Positions 35,633-45,539 of a stretch of 51,069 nt of DNA are shown here, in pieces; positions within the stretch are counted from its first letter, which is position 1; the number at the start of each line of letters is the position of its first letter. Under the pieces are notes generated by a model, which did not search any database, was not told the DNA's origin, and saw only the letters and a program-made list of their open reading frames with translations. Made by a program: the position numbers and the translations under genes. Source of the stretch: TMED23 sp964639965 (GTDB lineage: Bacteria; Pseudomonadota; Alphaproteobacteria; Rhodospirillales; UBA2165); assembly GCA_964639965.1 (NCBI GenBank), contig CAZXGI010000011.1:1-51069 (forward strand), written 5' to 3'.

Positions 35633-37162
35633 TTAAAATCCTTTATTCAACCGTTCAACACTAGAAATATCTTGTGCGCTTGCAACAGAAAATTGATATC
35701 TTTCAATGAGGTCCTCTACTGAAACATGGATCACATCTAAAAATAAAGAAGGATAAATACCCATGATGATTACAGCTAAAACTAATGGAGAAAAAATAGC
35801 AATTTCGCGGGCATTAACATCCATAATGTTTTTCAAGTTTTCTTTAACAAAAGCCCCAAAAATAACACGACGATATAGATACAACATATAAGCCGCGCCA
35901 AGAACTAACCCCGTAGTCGCAAAAGCTGCTACCAAAGCATTAGTCTTAAAGGCTCCAATCAAGACTAGAAACTCTCCTACGAAACCACTTGTACCTGGCA
36001 ATCCAATCGAGGCCATTATCAAAATCAGGAAAATTAAAGCATATTTTGGCATTCGACTAACAAGACCCCCATAGGAACCAATTTCCCTGCTATGAATTCG
36101 ATCATAAACGACCCCAACGACCAGAAATAGCCCGGCAGATATAATGCCATGACTTAACATCTGAATGATGGCTCCTTCTATACCCTGTGAATTAGCGCTA
36201 AAAACACCGATAGTAACAAACCCCATATGGGCAATCGAAGAATATGCAATCAACTTTTTCATGTCCTCTTGCACCAGAGCGACAAGTGAGGTGTAAATAA
36301 TGGCTATAACGCTAATTGTAAAAATCAGTGGTGTGAAGTCTGCCGAGGCAAGTGGAAACATCGGCAACGAAAACCGTAAAAATCCATAACCACCGAATTT
36401 CAAAAGAACTCCCGCCAATATAACTGATCCAGCAGTAGGCGCCTCAACGTGAGCATCCGGCAACCAGGTATGAACAGGCCACATAGGGACCTTAACGGCG
36501 AATGAGGTGAAAAAAGCCAGCCAAAGCCATGTTTGTAACGTTACCGGGAAGTTGTATTTTAACAAAATAGTCATATCTGAAGTACCGGCCTCTGTTACCA
36601 TGGTTAAAATAGCTATCAGCATAAGGACGGAACCAGCTAACGTATAAAGAAAAAATTTATACGCAGCATAGTTTCTCCGAGGTCCTCCCCAGACACCAAT
36701 TATTATGAACATAGGAATTAAGACGCCTTCAAAAAAAACATAAAAAAGTATCAAATCAAGAGATGAAAACATGCCCACCATGAACGTTTCTAAAACTAAA
36801 AACGCAATCATGTACTCTTTAACACGGTCCGTGATAGACACCCAACTCGCGAGAATACAAATAACAATTAAAAATGTTGATAGAATAACAAAAAACATAG
36901 AGATACCATCAACACCCATATGATAAGATAAATTTAGACTTGGTACCCAAACTACTTTTTCAACAAATTGAAACCCTGAAAACGAAACATCAAAATTGAA
37001 CCAAATACCCAGAGAAACAATGAACGTAACTATTGATGTCCAAAGCGCGATGCGACGCGCATTACGCGCAGTTATTTCTTCACCTCCCCTGATAAGTAAA
37101 ATAAAAAAAACACCAACGAGTGGGGCAAATGTCACGACTGACAACCAAGAAAAATCGGTCAT
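35633..37162 (-). CDS. nuoM: NADH-quinone oxidoreductase subunit M
   Basis: Second antiporter-like proton-pumping subunit of complex I. From the ATG at 37162 it has 509 residues beginning T-D-F-S-W-L-S-V-V-T-F-A-P. An upstream TTG at 37189 would overlap nuoL and is less likely. Key blocks are the V-K-V-P-M-W-P-V-H-T-W-L-P-D-A-H-V-E-A-P motif and K-K-L-I-A-Y-S-S-I-A-H-M-G, with the conserved membrane lysine and histidines. It begins 5 bases after the nuoL stop. Confidence 0.96.
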   Translation of the reverse strand: MTDFSWLSVVTFAPLVGVFFILLIRGGEEITARNARRIALWTSIVTFIVSLGIWFNFDVSFSGFQFVEKVVWVPSLNLSYHMGVDGISMFFVILSTFLIVICILASWVSITDRVKEYMIAFLVLETFMVGMFSSLDLILFYVFFEGVLIPMFIIIGVWGGPRRNYAAYKFFLYTLAGSVLMLIAILTMVTEAGTSDMTILLKYNFPVTLQTWLWLAFFTSFAVKVPMWPVHTWLPDAHVEAPTAGSVILAGVLLKFGGYGFLRFSLPMFPLASADFTPLIFTISVIAIIYTSLVALVQEDMKKLIAYSSIAHMGFVTIGVFSANSQGIEGAIIQMLSHGIISAGLFLVVGVVYDRIHSREIGSYGGLVSRMPKYALIFLILIMASIGLPGTSGFVGEFLVLIGAFKTNALVAAFATTGLVLGAAYMLYLYRRVIFGAFVKENLKNIMDVNAREIAIFSPLVLAVIIMGIYPSLFLDVIHVSVEDLIERYQFSVASAQDISSVERLNKGF

Positions 37163-37167
37163 TAGAT

Positions 37168-39135
37168 CTAACCCCGCACCAAAAACCAAGTGATAAAGAC
37201 TACTGCTCCTAGTAACATTACAAAGGCATAATGATACATATATCCGGTTTGAATCGCTCCTGCTCGCCGAGCAAGGACACGCACAGCCGCAGCAATTCCA
37301 TTGGGACCAACCCCATCAATCAGCGCCCCATCTATGGCTTTCCATAAGTTGCGACCTATTTCAAATGCCGGTTTAACTAGAAATTTTTCATAAACCTCAT
37401 CAAAATACCATTTATTTAATAAGAATCTATGTAGGCCCTGGAAACCGGATGAAAGCGCAACGGGCAACCCAGGGGCAAAAAAATACATCAGGTAAGCAAA
37501 CGCTATTCCGGCCAAACCAAATGTCATAGGTAAAAATTTTATAAAAATCGGAACAAGATGTGCATTCACAAGACTTCGGTGACTATCTAGAACAAGGATA
37601 GAATTACCCCAAAATTCAACCGCATGTTTGCCTATAAAATACTCATTAGAAAAAACTCCAATGAATAAAGCGCCTAACGCTAGAAAACATAAAGGCAATA
37701 TCATTATGGGAGGCGACTCGTGTACATGAGCCAAAGTAGTTTCATCTGCTCGGGAATTACCATGGAAGGTTAAAATGATAAGACGCCATGAATAAAACGC
37801 TGTTAGGAAAGCGACAAAAATCCCTAACCAAAAAGCATATTTACCAACAAACGTTTCAGAAGCCCAAGCAGCTTCAAGGATTATATCTTTTGAGAAAAAA
37901 CCGGAAAACGGCCATATGCCCGCAAGAGCTAAACTACCGATCCACATAAAAACATATGTAACTGGAATTAATCTACCAAGCCCTCCCATTTTACGCATAT
38001 CCTGCTCATCTGACATTGCATGAATAATTGCTCCTGCTCCTAAAAATAAAAGCGATTTAAAAAAAGCGTGAGTAATTAAATGAAACATACCAGCCGAATA
38101 AGCCGACACACCCAAGGCAAAAAACATATAACCCAGTTGCGAGCATGTGGAATAGGCAATTACCCTCTTTATATCATTTTGAACGCAAGCAACTGTTGCA
38201 GCAAAAATTGCTGTTGAAGCACCTACTATTGTTACTACAGCCAAAGCTGTTTCCGAATATTCGAAAAGTGGTGATAACCGAACAACCATGAAAACCCCGG
38301 CAGTAACCATCGTTGCAGCATGAATCAACGCAGATACAGGCGTAGGGCCTTCCATAGCATCTGGCAACCATACATGAAAACCTAGCTGTGCCGATTTGCC
38401 CATAGCCCCAACAAATAATAACAGACAAGCTAATGTAAGTGCATGAAATTTTGAAGAAAAAATCTCAACTGTAGCCGAGGATTTTTCCTCAGCCAATTCA
38501 AAAATTGCATCAAACTCAACACTATCAAAAAGAAAAAACAAAATAAAAATTCCAATGGCAAAGCCAAGATCACCTACTCGGTTAACAATAAATGCTTTAA
38601 TGGCTGCTTTGTTCGCGGATTCTCGAGTATGCCAAAAACCAATTAAAAGGTAAGAAGCTAAGCCTACTCCTTCCCAACCAAAGAACATTTGAACAAGATT
38701 ATTTGAAGAAACTAGCATCAACATAAAAAAGGTAAATAAACTTAAATAAGCCATAAAACGAGGGATAGATTTATCATGAGCCATATAGCCAATAGAATAA
38801 ATATGGATCATTGATGAAACTACCGTTACCATCGCGACCATCAAAACTGAAAGTGTATCCCCCTTAACTGCCCAAGAAAATTCAAGTGTGCCTGAAATAA
38901 CCCAAGGAAAGAGTTCAACTTCTGGATTTTGTCCATTAAAGACAGCGTCAAAAAAAACCAAAACTGCTGCTAATGCTGCTGACACCATAGCAGCACAAGT
39001 AACAATTACAGAAATCAAATCTATACGACTTTTCTCTTTTTGAGCTCTATCTTCCTTAAACGCTAAACCAGTAAAAGAAAGGACGCCTGCAATCAAACTA
39101 CCAAATAATGGCAAAAATATAGCGGCTAAGTACAT
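37168..39135 (-). CDS. nuoL: NADH-quinone oxidoreductase subunit L
   Basis: Distal antiporter-like subunit of complex I. The 655 residues hold about 16 membrane segments. The core shows G-W-E-G-V-G-L-A-S-Y-L-L-I-G-F-W, A-Q-L-G-F-H-V-W-L-P-D-A-M-E-G-P and D-I-K-R-V-I-A-Y-S-T-C-S-Q-L-G. The C-terminal part contains the lateral amphipathic helix region and a final anchoring segment ending in W-F-L-V-R-G. It begins 7 bases after nuoK. Confidence 0.97.
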   Translation of the reverse strand: MYLAAIFLPLFGSLIAGVLSFTGLAFKEDRAQKEKSRIDLISVIVTCAAMVSAALAAVLVFFDAVFNGQNPEVELFPWVISGTLEFSWAVKGDTLSVLMVAMVTVVSSMIHIYSIGYMAHDKSIPRFMAYLSLFTFFMLMLVSSNNLVQMFFGWEGVGLASYLLIGFWHTRESANKAAIKAFIVNRVGDLGFAIGIFILFFLFDSVEFDAIFELAEEKSSATVEIFSSKFHALTLACLLLFVGAMGKSAQLGFHVWLPDAMEGPTPVSALIHAATMVTAGVFMVVRLSPLFEYSETALAVVTIVGASTAIFAATVACVQNDIKRVIAYSTCSQLGYMFFALGVSAYSAGMFHLITHAFFKSLLFLGAGAIIHAMSDEQDMRKMGGLGRLIPVTYVFMWIGSLALAGIWPFSGFFSKDIILEAAWASETFVGKYAFWLGIFVAFLTAFYSWRLIILTFHGNSRADETTLAHVHESPPIMILPLCFLALGALFIGVFSNEYFIGKHAVEFWGNSILVLDSHRSLVNAHLVPIFIKFLPMTFGLAGIAFAYLMYFFAPGLPVALSSGFQGLHRFLLNKWYFDEVYEKFLVKPAFEIGRNLWKAIDGALIDGVGPNGIAAAVRVLARRAGAIQTGYMYHYAFVMLLGAVVFITWFLVRG

Positions 39136-39142
39136 TGCCAGC

Positions 39143-39454
39143 TTAACCTTTCATCGAGTTAGCGTTTTCAACTTCAATGTTTGCACGATTTCGGAAAAAA
39201 ACAATCAATATTGCCAGACCGATTGCCGCTTCACCTGCGGCAACCGTTAAAATGAATAAAGAAAATATCTGGCCAAATATATCGCCCAGAAAAGAGGAAA
39301 AAGTAACAAAGTTGATGTTAACGGATAGCAAAATTAATTCGATAGCCATTAAGATAACTATTACATTATTTCGGTTTAGAAAAATACCAAATATACCGAT
39401 TGTGAAAAGAATCGAAGCGAGAATCAAATAATGAGACAAGCCTATTTCAAGCAT
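39143..39454 (-). CDS. nuoK: NADH-quinone oxidoreductase subunit K
   Basis: Small three-helix subunit at the membrane-arm coupling path. The 103 residues include the two conserved membrane glutamates in helices 2 and 3: M-A-I-E-L-I-L-L-S-V-N-I-N near 36-48 and A-A-G-E-A-A-I-G-L-A near 72-81. Its start overlaps the nuoJ stop by one base (TAATG), consistent with coupled translation. Confidence 0.96.
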   Translation of the reverse strand: MLEIGLSHYLILASILFTIGIFGIFLNRNNVIVILMAIELILLSVNINFVTFSSFLGDIFGQIFSLFILTVAAGEAAIGLAILIVFFRNRANIEVENANSMKG

Positions 39455-40065
39455 TATACACCGCTTCCTGATTCAATCTTTTTAACTTCAATGGTGTTAC
39501 TTGGGTTTCGAGAAAGCTGATCACCAACATTTTGTTTCAATACGTCAGTCCTTGTACGATGGGTTAAAATAATCGCTCCAATCATGGCAACTAAAAGTAT
39601 CAAACCAGCAGTCTGAAAATAATAGATATAATGGGTGTAAACAATATTCCCAATGGCCTCAGTATTTGTTAATTGATCGCGTATAGGCTGAATTATAAAG
39701 TTTTTTTCAACATCAGGAGTAAATGTCCAACTGCCAACAATCACCCCAAGTTCCATTAACAATATAAATCCAATTAACGCTCCAAGAGGCAAATAATGTA
39801 GAAAACGATCACGAACTTCAGTAATACTTATATCAAGCATCATCACAACAAACATAAATAAAACAGCAACGGCTCCAACATAAACAACAATTAAAATCAT
39901 CGACAAAAATTCTGCCCCTAAAAGAACAAACAAACCGGCAGAATTAAAAAAAACTAATATTAGAAATAAAACCGAGTGGACGGGATTTCGGCTAGTAATC
40001 ACAAATATAGCTGCAAAAACAGCCACCGAAGAAAACAAGTAGAACGCCAAAGCGGCAAAAACCAT
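39454..40065 (-). CDS. nuoJ: NADH-quinone oxidoreductase subunit J
   Basis: Membrane subunit with five hydrophobic segments; 203 residues. The conserved Y-V-G-A-V-A-V-L-F-M-F-V-V-M-M-L motif (third membrane helix, pi-bulge region) is at about 62-77. The C-terminal hydrophilic tail of about 25 residues is variable in the family. It follows nuoI after 10 bases. Confidence 0.95.
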   Translation of the reverse strand: MVFAALAFYLFSSVAVFAAIFVITSRNPVHSVLFLILVFFNSAGLFVLLGAEFLSMILIVVYVGAVAVLFMFVVMMLDISITEVRDRFLHYLPLGALIGFILLMELGVIVGSWTFTPDVEKNFIIQPIRDQLTNTEAIGNIVYTHYIYYFQTAGLILLVAMIGAIILTHRTRTDVLKQNVGDQLSRNPSNTIEVKKIESGSGV

Positions 40066-40075
40066 TTTTATGCTC

Positions 40076-40564
40076 CTATCTATATGGCGCAGTTAATTCT
40101 AACCGAGCGGCAAGTTCTGTTTCCCATCTATCTCCATTATCAAGAAGTTTGTTTTTATCATAGAGCAATTCCTCTCTTGTTTCAGTAGCAAACTCAAAAT
40201 TTGGGCCTTCAACAATTGCATCAACAGGGCACGATTCCTCGCAATAGCCGCAATAAATACATTTTACCATATCAATGTCATAACGCGTTGTCCGACGACT
40301 TCCATCTTCGCGGGGCTCTGCTTCAATAGTTATCGCTTGAGCAGGACAAATTGCTTCACATAACTTGCAAGCAATACAACGCTCCTCACCATTTGGATAA
40401 CGTCTTAAAGCGTGTTCACCCCTAAAACGCGGGCTTAAAGGACCCTTTTCATAAGGGTAATTGAGTGTGACTTTAGGTTTGAAAAAATACTTTAAAGTGA
40501 GCAGCATACCATGTAAAAGCTCGGCAAGAAAAATAGACTTAAATCCTTGGTCAATTGCGCCCAT
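40076..40564 (-). CDS. nuoI: NADH-quinone oxidoreductase subunit I (2x[4Fe-4S])
   Basis: Peripheral-arm ferredoxin-like subunit carrying clusters N6a and N6b. The 162 residues contain two complete CxxCxxCxxxCP motifs: C63, C66, C69, C73 and C102, C105, C108, C112. The N-terminal amphipathic stretch (about 8-30) that seats it on the membrane arm is present. It lies 19 bases after nuoH. Confidence 0.97.
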   Translation of the reverse strand: MGAIDQGFKSIFLAELLHGMLLTLKYFFKPKVTLNYPYEKGPLSPRFRGEHALRRYPNGEERCIACKLCEAICPAQAITIEAEPREDGSRRTTRYDIDMVKCIYCGYCEESCPVDAIVEGPNFEFATETREELLYDKNKLLDNGDRWETELAARLELTAPYR

Positions 40565-40583
40565 TAGTAAACTTCCCCCACTT

Positions 40584-41615
40584 CTACTTCAATGCTAGAT
40601 GTTTCAATGGTGCAATATCAAATGCCTGAACCACGCCAGCCACCACAACTACTGATGCTAATGAAATGGGTAAAAAAACTTTCCATCCAAGCCTCATAAG
40701 TTGATCATAGCGATACCGCGGAAAAGTTGCGCGCACCCAAAGAAAAATAAAAAGCAAACAACAGATCTTAATAATAAACCAAAGAGGTCCCGGAAGCCAA
40801 TTAAATGGAGCTATATCAACGGGAGGCAACCAACCACCCAAAAACAAAATTGTTGTCATAGAACACATTAGTATCATATTGGCGTACTCTCCTAGAAAAA
40901 AAAGGGCAAATGTCATTGCCGAATACTCAACATTATAACCAGCAACCAGCTCTGCCTCGGCTTCAGGTAAATCAAAAGGGTGACGGTTGGTTTCAGCGAA
41001 AGTTGAAATAAAAAAGATAATAAACATTGGAAATAAAGGAAATATGAACCAAATACTCTCTTTTTGTGCGTTCACAATATCCGAAAGATTCAATGACCCA
41101 GCAACCAGCAATACAGTAATAATGATAAAACCCATCGACACTTCGTAAGAAATCATTTGAGCTGCAGAGCGGATCGCCCCCAAGAAAGCATATTTGGAAT
41201 TGCTCGCCCACCCCGCCATTAAAATGCCATAGACACCAAGCGATGAAATTGCAAAAAGATATAAAATTCCAACATTAATGTTGGCAATAACCATACCTTC
41301 GCCAAATGGTATAACAGCCCAAGCGACTAAAGCTAAAGAAAAGGTCACCATTGGCGCCATAACAAAAACAACGCGATTAGCACCTGACGGTATTATAGTT
41401 TCCTTGCAGAATAACTTTAATCCGTCAGCTAATGGTTGCAATAAACCAAATGGCCCAACCACATTTGGACCACGCCGCAAGTGTATTGCCGCAATAACTT
41501 TCCGTTCCGCGTAAGTGAGATAGGCTACCCCAAGTAATAGAGGAATAATAATTCCAAAAACTTGCAAAAGAATTGAAATAAAAGGCCATACATCTAATCC
41601 CCAAATTTCAAACAT
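40584..41615 (-). CDS. nuoH: NADH-quinone oxidoreductase subunit H
   Basis: Eight-helix membrane subunit forming part of the quinone chamber. I use the ATG at 41615 (343 residues, starting F-E-I-W-G-L-D-V-W). It overlaps the nuoG stop by 8 bases and has GGGA upstream; an earlier in-frame start at 41633 is less likely. Family motifs are A-E-R-K-V-I-A-A-I-H-L-R-R-G-P-N-V-V-G-P, E-T-N-R-H-P-F-D-L-P-E-A-E-A-E-L-V-A-G and R-A-T-F-P-R-Y-R-Y-D-Q-L-M. Confidence 0.96.
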   Translation of the reverse strand: MFEIWGLDVWPFISILLQVFGIIIPLLLGVAYLTYAERKVIAAIHLRRGPNVVGPFGLLQPLADGLKLFCKETIIPSGANRVVFVMAPMVTFSLALVAWAVIPFGEGMVIANINVGILYLFAISSLGVYGILMAGWASNSKYAFLGAIRSAAQMISYEVSMGFIIITVLLVAGSLNLSDIVNAQKESIWFIFPLFPMFIIFFISTFAETNRHPFDLPEAEAELVAGYNVEYSAMTFALFFLGEYANMILMCSMTTILFLGGWLPPVDIAPFNWLPGPLWFIIKICCLLFIFLWVRATFPRYRYDQLMRLGWKVFLPISLASVVVVAGVVQAFDIAPLKHLALK

Positions 41616-43638
41616 TCTCACTTCCCATTTCAACTTTTTCTTGCTTTTCCTTTGTGCAAGCAGCCATTGTCAGAGAGGCTCGACTAATTGGATCAGTCAT
41701 GAAAAAATTTTCCATGCTATTTAAAAAATCAGTATTGGATATTTTTCCATTATTACCAAACTTCCCCCATTTTGCCGGCGTTATCTTATCAATGTTCGCT
41801 AGAGATGGAGTATTTTTTATCATCTCCGATCTCAGTTCATTCAGAGAATTGAAAGGCAAAGTAGCTTTGAGTTCTTCCGACAAGGCTCGTATAATCGACC
41901 AATCTTCTCGAGCCTCTCCCACAGGTAAAGTTGCAACCTGTGTCCGCTGGACCCGACCTTCTAAATTTATGTAAGTGGCATTTTTTTCGGTATAGGCGGC
42001 ACCTGGTAAAACAATATCGGCACGATGTGCCCCAAAATCGCCGTGATGGCCAATATAAACAACAAAGGAATCACCAAGAGTTTTCATATCTATTTCATCC
42101 GCACCAAGAAGAAAGAAAATTTTAATTTCCTCAAATAAAATATTTTTCTTTGGTACAAAACCAAGATCCAAACCTCCGACGCGAGATGCTGCCGTGTGAA
42201 GAACGTTAAAGCCGTTCCACTCTTTTGATATCATACCAGCGTCTTCAGCTATTTTTCGCGTCAAACCCAAAACTGCTTCACCATCCGCTCGACTCAAAAC
42301 ACTAGAGCCAACAATAATCATTGGGTTTTTGGCTTTTTTTAAAACTTTAGAAAATTTATTTAAACCAGAAACTACATCTAACAAAGTATCTGGTCCTGCC
42401 CCTAAATACTTATAATCGTATGTCAAATTAACTTTTTCACCAATCAAAGCTACATTTAACCCACCTTGAAGAAACCTCTTACGAATTCTAGCATTCAATA
42501 CAGGACTTTCGATGCGAGGGTTCGAACCGACAATTAAAATAGCATCCGTTTCATCAATTCCAACAATTTTTGAATTAAATAGATAACCCGCCCTCGAACC
42601 TTTACCGATTTTTGCTCCATCTTGACGGCAATCAACATTTGAAGACCCTAATTTATCTAAAAGTAGCTTAACTGAATACATCGTTTCGCAATCAGCTTGA
42701 TCTCCGGCAATTGCAGCTATTTTATTTCCATCAACCCTTTTTACTTTTTTTGCAATATATTCGAAAGCTTCAGCCCAACTACATACTTCTAATTTGCCAT
42801 TTTTGCGACGAAAAGGTCGGTCTAAACGTTGACGCCGAAGGCCGTCGTATGCAAAACGAGCTTTATCTGAAATCCATTCTTCATTCACATCATCATTGTT
42901 TCGAGGGATCACACGTAAAACTTCTGTTCCCCGAGTATCAACTCGGATATTAGAACCAATTGCATCCATCACATCGATACTTTCTGTTTTCTTGAGCTCC
43001 CAAGCCCGAGCATTAAAAGAATAGGGTTTTGAAATGAGTGCCCCGACCGGACATAAATCAATTATGTTGCCAGATAATTCAGATGAGAGTGTTTTCTCGA
43101 CATATGTTCCAACCTCCATATTTTCGCCACGACCGGTAGCTCCAAGTTCAGGAACACCAGCCACCTCTGTGGCAAAGCGTATGCAACGAGTACAATGAAT
43201 ACAACGTGTCATTACTGTTGACACAAGAGGTCCTAAATATTTGTCTTTAACAGCACGCTTGCTCTCAGCATAACGAGATCGGTCTCGACCAAAACCCATC
43301 GCCTGATCTTGAAGATCACACTCCCCACCTTGATCACAAATTGGACAATCGAGTGGGTGATTAATCAAAAGAAATTCCATCACACCCTTGCGAGCATTAA
43401 CAACTTCATCTGAATTGGTTGTAATGACCATTCCTTCGCCGGCTGGCATCGCACAGGAAGCTATCGGTTTAGGAGAGCGATCCATCTCCACGAGGCACAT
43501 ACGGCAATTTCCAGCAATTGATAGACGCTCATGATAGCAGAACCTTGGAACTTCTATGCCAGCAACTTCACAAGCTTGCAAAACCGTAAATCCGTCTTCG
43601 ACTTCCACTTCAATTCCATCAATTGTTAGCTTTGGCAT
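41608..43638 (-). CDS. nuoG: NADH-quinone oxidoreductase subunit G
   Basis: Large iron-sulfur subunit, 676 residues. The N-terminal [2Fe-2S] domain has C34, C45, C48, C62. The His-ligated [4Fe-4S] cluster N4 uses H94, C98, C101 and C107, and cluster N5 uses C146, C149, C152 and C196. The remainder is the molybdopterin-oxidoreductase-like fold without a molybdenum site, as in mitochondrial NDUFS1. The length matches the mitochondrial/alphaproteobacterial form rather than the ~900-residue E. coli NuoG. It starts 14 bases after nuoF. Confidence 0.97.
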   Translation of the reverse strand: MPKLTIDGIEVEVEDGFTVLQACEVAGIEVPRFCYHERLSIAGNCRMCLVEMDRSPKPIASCAMPAGEGMVITTNSDEVVNARKGVMEFLLINHPLDCPICDQGGECDLQDQAMGFGRDRSRYAESKRAVKDKYLGPLVSTVMTRCIHCTRCIRFATEVAGVPELGATGRGENMEVGTYVEKTLSSELSGNIIDLCPVGALISKPYSFNARAWELKKTESIDVMDAIGSNIRVDTRGTEVLRVIPRNNDDVNEEWISDKARFAYDGLRRQRLDRPFRRKNGKLEVCSWAEAFEYIAKKVKRVDGNKIAAIAGDQADCETMYSVKLLLDKLGSSNVDCRQDGAKIGKGSRAGYLFNSKIVGIDETDAILIVGSNPRIESPVLNARIRKRFLQGGLNVALIGEKVNLTYDYKYLGAGPDTLLDVVSGLNKFSKVLKKAKNPMIIVGSSVLSRADGEAVLGLTRKIAEDAGMISKEWNGFNVLHTAASRVGGLDLGFVPKKNILFEEIKIFFLLGADEIDMKTLGDSFVVYIGHHGDFGAHRADIVLPGAAYTEKNATYINLEGRVQRTQVATLPVGEAREDWSIIRALSEELKATLPFNSLNELRSEMIKNTPSLANIDKITPAKWGKFGNNGKISNTDFLNSMENFFMTDPISRASLTMAACTKEKQEKVEMGSENV

Positions 43639-43652
43639 TCTATCTATCCAAC

Positions 43653-44933
43653 TTAAGCAGCTGCATTTTTTTTTGCTTCTTTAATTCGAAGCTCTAACTC
43701 TGGCCGAAAGTGTCGGATCAAGCCTTGTACAGGCCAGGCAGCGGCATCACCGAGCGCACATATAGTATGCCCTTCAACTTGCCGGGTCACCTCTTCAAGA
43801 AGATCAATTTCATCTGCAGATGCATTGCCAGTAACCATGCGGGACATCATCCTTGATATCCAACCTGTTCCTTCTCTACAAGGCGTACATTGACCACAAC
43901 TTTCGTGCTTATAAAATCTAGAAAGCCGAGCAATAGCAGCAACAATATCAGTAGTTTTGTCCATCACCATCACAGCAGCTGTCCCTAAGCCAGATTGATG
44001 GTCACGTAAAGAATCAAAATCCATTAAAACTGAATCGCAAATTGACTTAGGAAGACAAGGTACTGATGCGCCTCCTGGAATAATAGCCAATAAACTTTTC
44101 CAACCACCTTGAACCCCGCCAGCATGTTTTTCAATAAGTTCTTTAAGAGGTATACTCATCTCTTCTTCAACCGTACATGGTTGTTCAACATGACCAGAAA
44201 TATTAAACAATTTTACTCCTGTATTATTAGCACGACCAAATCCAGCAAACCAACTTGCCCCTCGCCGCAAAATCGTCGGAGTAACGGCTATCGACTCAAC
44301 ATTGTTTACTGTAGAAGGACATCCATAGAGACCAGCATTTGCTGGAAACGGTGGTTTTAATCTAGGTTGACCTTTTTTCCCTTCAAGGCTTTCTATGAGA
44401 GCTGTTTCTTCACCACATATATACGCGCCCATGCCTCGGTGAATATAACAATCAAAGTTAAAGCCAGATCCACATGCATTTTTTCCTATCAGACCTGAAT
44501 CATATGCTTCATCGAGAGCCTTTTGTAGAGCTTTTGTTTCTCGAAAGAACTCTCCCCTGACATAAATATATGCCGCATTAGCCCCGATTGCGAATCCCGC
44601 GATTAAACATCCCTCAATCAATTTATGGGGTTCATGTCTTATGATTTCTCGATCTTTGCAAGTACCGGGTTCTCCTTCATCAGCATTAACGACTAAATAA
44701 TGCGGTCTACCATCAGACTCTTTAGGCATGAAAGACCATTTTAAACCAGTGCTAAAACCAGCACCACCACGACCGCGAAGACCAGACTCTTTAATATTTT
44801 CAATAATCCAATCGGGACCCTTACCCAATATATTTTTTGTGCAATCCCAATCACCTCTAGATTTTGCTCCGGCTAAAAATGAATCTTGGTAGCCGTAAAT
44901 ATTCGTAAAAATGCGATCTTGATCTTTCAACAC
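43653..44933 (-). CDS. nuoF: NADH-quinone oxidoreductase subunit F (FMN, NADH site)
   Basis: Subunit binding NADH, FMN and cluster N3. The 426 residues show the NADH/FMN motif G-R-G-G-A-G-F-S-T-G-L-K-W (54-66). The G-x-G-x-Y-I-C-G-E-E-T-A-L-I-E-S-x-E-G FMN segment follows (here G-A-Y-I-C-G-E-E-T-A). The [4Fe-4S] ligands are C346, C349, C352 and C392. The start is GTG at 44933, with GGGAG 8 bases upstream; nuoE ends 3 bases before. Confidence 0.97.
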   Translation of the reverse strand: MLKDQDRIFTNIYGYQDSFLAGAKSRGDWDCTKNILGKGPDWIIENIKESGLRGRGGAGFSTGLKWSFMPKESDGRPHYLVVNADEGEPGTCKDREIIRHEPHKLIEGCLIAGFAIGANAAYIYVRGEFFRETKALQKALDEAYDSGLIGKNACGSGFNFDCYIHRGMGAYICGEETALIESLEGKKGQPRLKPPFPANAGLYGCPSTVNNVESIAVTPTILRRGASWFAGFGRANNTGVKLFNISGHVEQPCTVEEEMSIPLKELIEKHAGGVQGGWKSLLAIIPGGASVPCLPKSICDSVLMDFDSLRDHQSGLGTAAVMVMDKTTDIVAAIARLSRFYKHESCGQCTPCREGTGWISRMMSRMVTGNASADEIDLLEEVTRQVEGHTICALGDAAAWPVQGLIRHFRPELELRIKEAKKNAAA

Positions 44934-44936
44934 TGG

Positions 44937-45539
44937 TTAGTCTCCCGAAAATTCCTTTAAGCTCGTCAGACCACCAACCGGTTCACAAGTCTTACGATTT
45001 ATTTGCGAACCTGCTTTTGGTAATTTTTCAGCGCGAAGCTCCGAAATTATACTTAAAGCGCTGTCTTCGTCTAAATCTTCATAATAATCGTCATTAATTT
45101 GCATCATGGGCGCATTAACGCATGCTCCAAGACATTCGACTTCAGAGAATGTAAATAAATTATCTTCTGTTGTCTCACCGATTGAAATGTCAAGATTTGC
45201 TTTTAAAATATTTATAATTTTTTCTGAACCTCGAAGCCAACAAGGCAAATTGGTGCATACCTGAAGATGAAATTTACCGACTGGTTCAAGATTGTACATC
45301 GTATAAAAGGTTGCAACTTCATAAACAGTTATCTTCGGCATTTCCAATAAATCCGAAATATAATCCATTGCGGCACGCGGCACCCAACCCCCATTTTCCC
45401 TTTGCGCTAATTCCAATAACGGCATTACTGCGCTCGCTTGGCGTCCTATAGGATATTTCGCAATATGCTGCTTAGCTATTTTCATAGCCTTAGAATTAAA
45501 CTTAAAGGTAGTTGGTTGAGAAAATTTTATATTACTCAT
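44937..45539 (-). CDS. nuoE: NADH-quinone oxidoreductase subunit E ([2Fe-2S])
   Basis: Thioredoxin-fold [2Fe-2S] subunit of the NADH module. Cluster N1a ligands are C95, C100, C136 and C140 in C-T-N-L-P-C and C-L-G-A-C. Of the 200 residues, the last ~35 form a variable tail. Its ATG overlaps the nuoD stop as ATGA, so the two are coupled. Confidence 0.97.
   Translation of the reverse strand: MSNIKFSQPTTFKFNSKAMKIAKQHIAKYPIGRQASAVMPLLELAQRENGGWVPRAAMDYISDLLEMPKITVYEVATFYTMYNLEPVGKFHLQVCTNLPCWLRGSEKIINILKANLDISIGETTEDNLFTFSEVECLGACVNAPMMQINDDYYEDLDEDSALSIISELRAEKLPKAGSQINRKTCEPVGGLTSLKEFSGD

Noticed and set aside
42521..42545. GGTTCGAACC sequence resembling a tRNA T-loop
   Set aside because: It lies inside the nuoG coding sequence and no acceptor, D or anticodon stems can be drawn around it.
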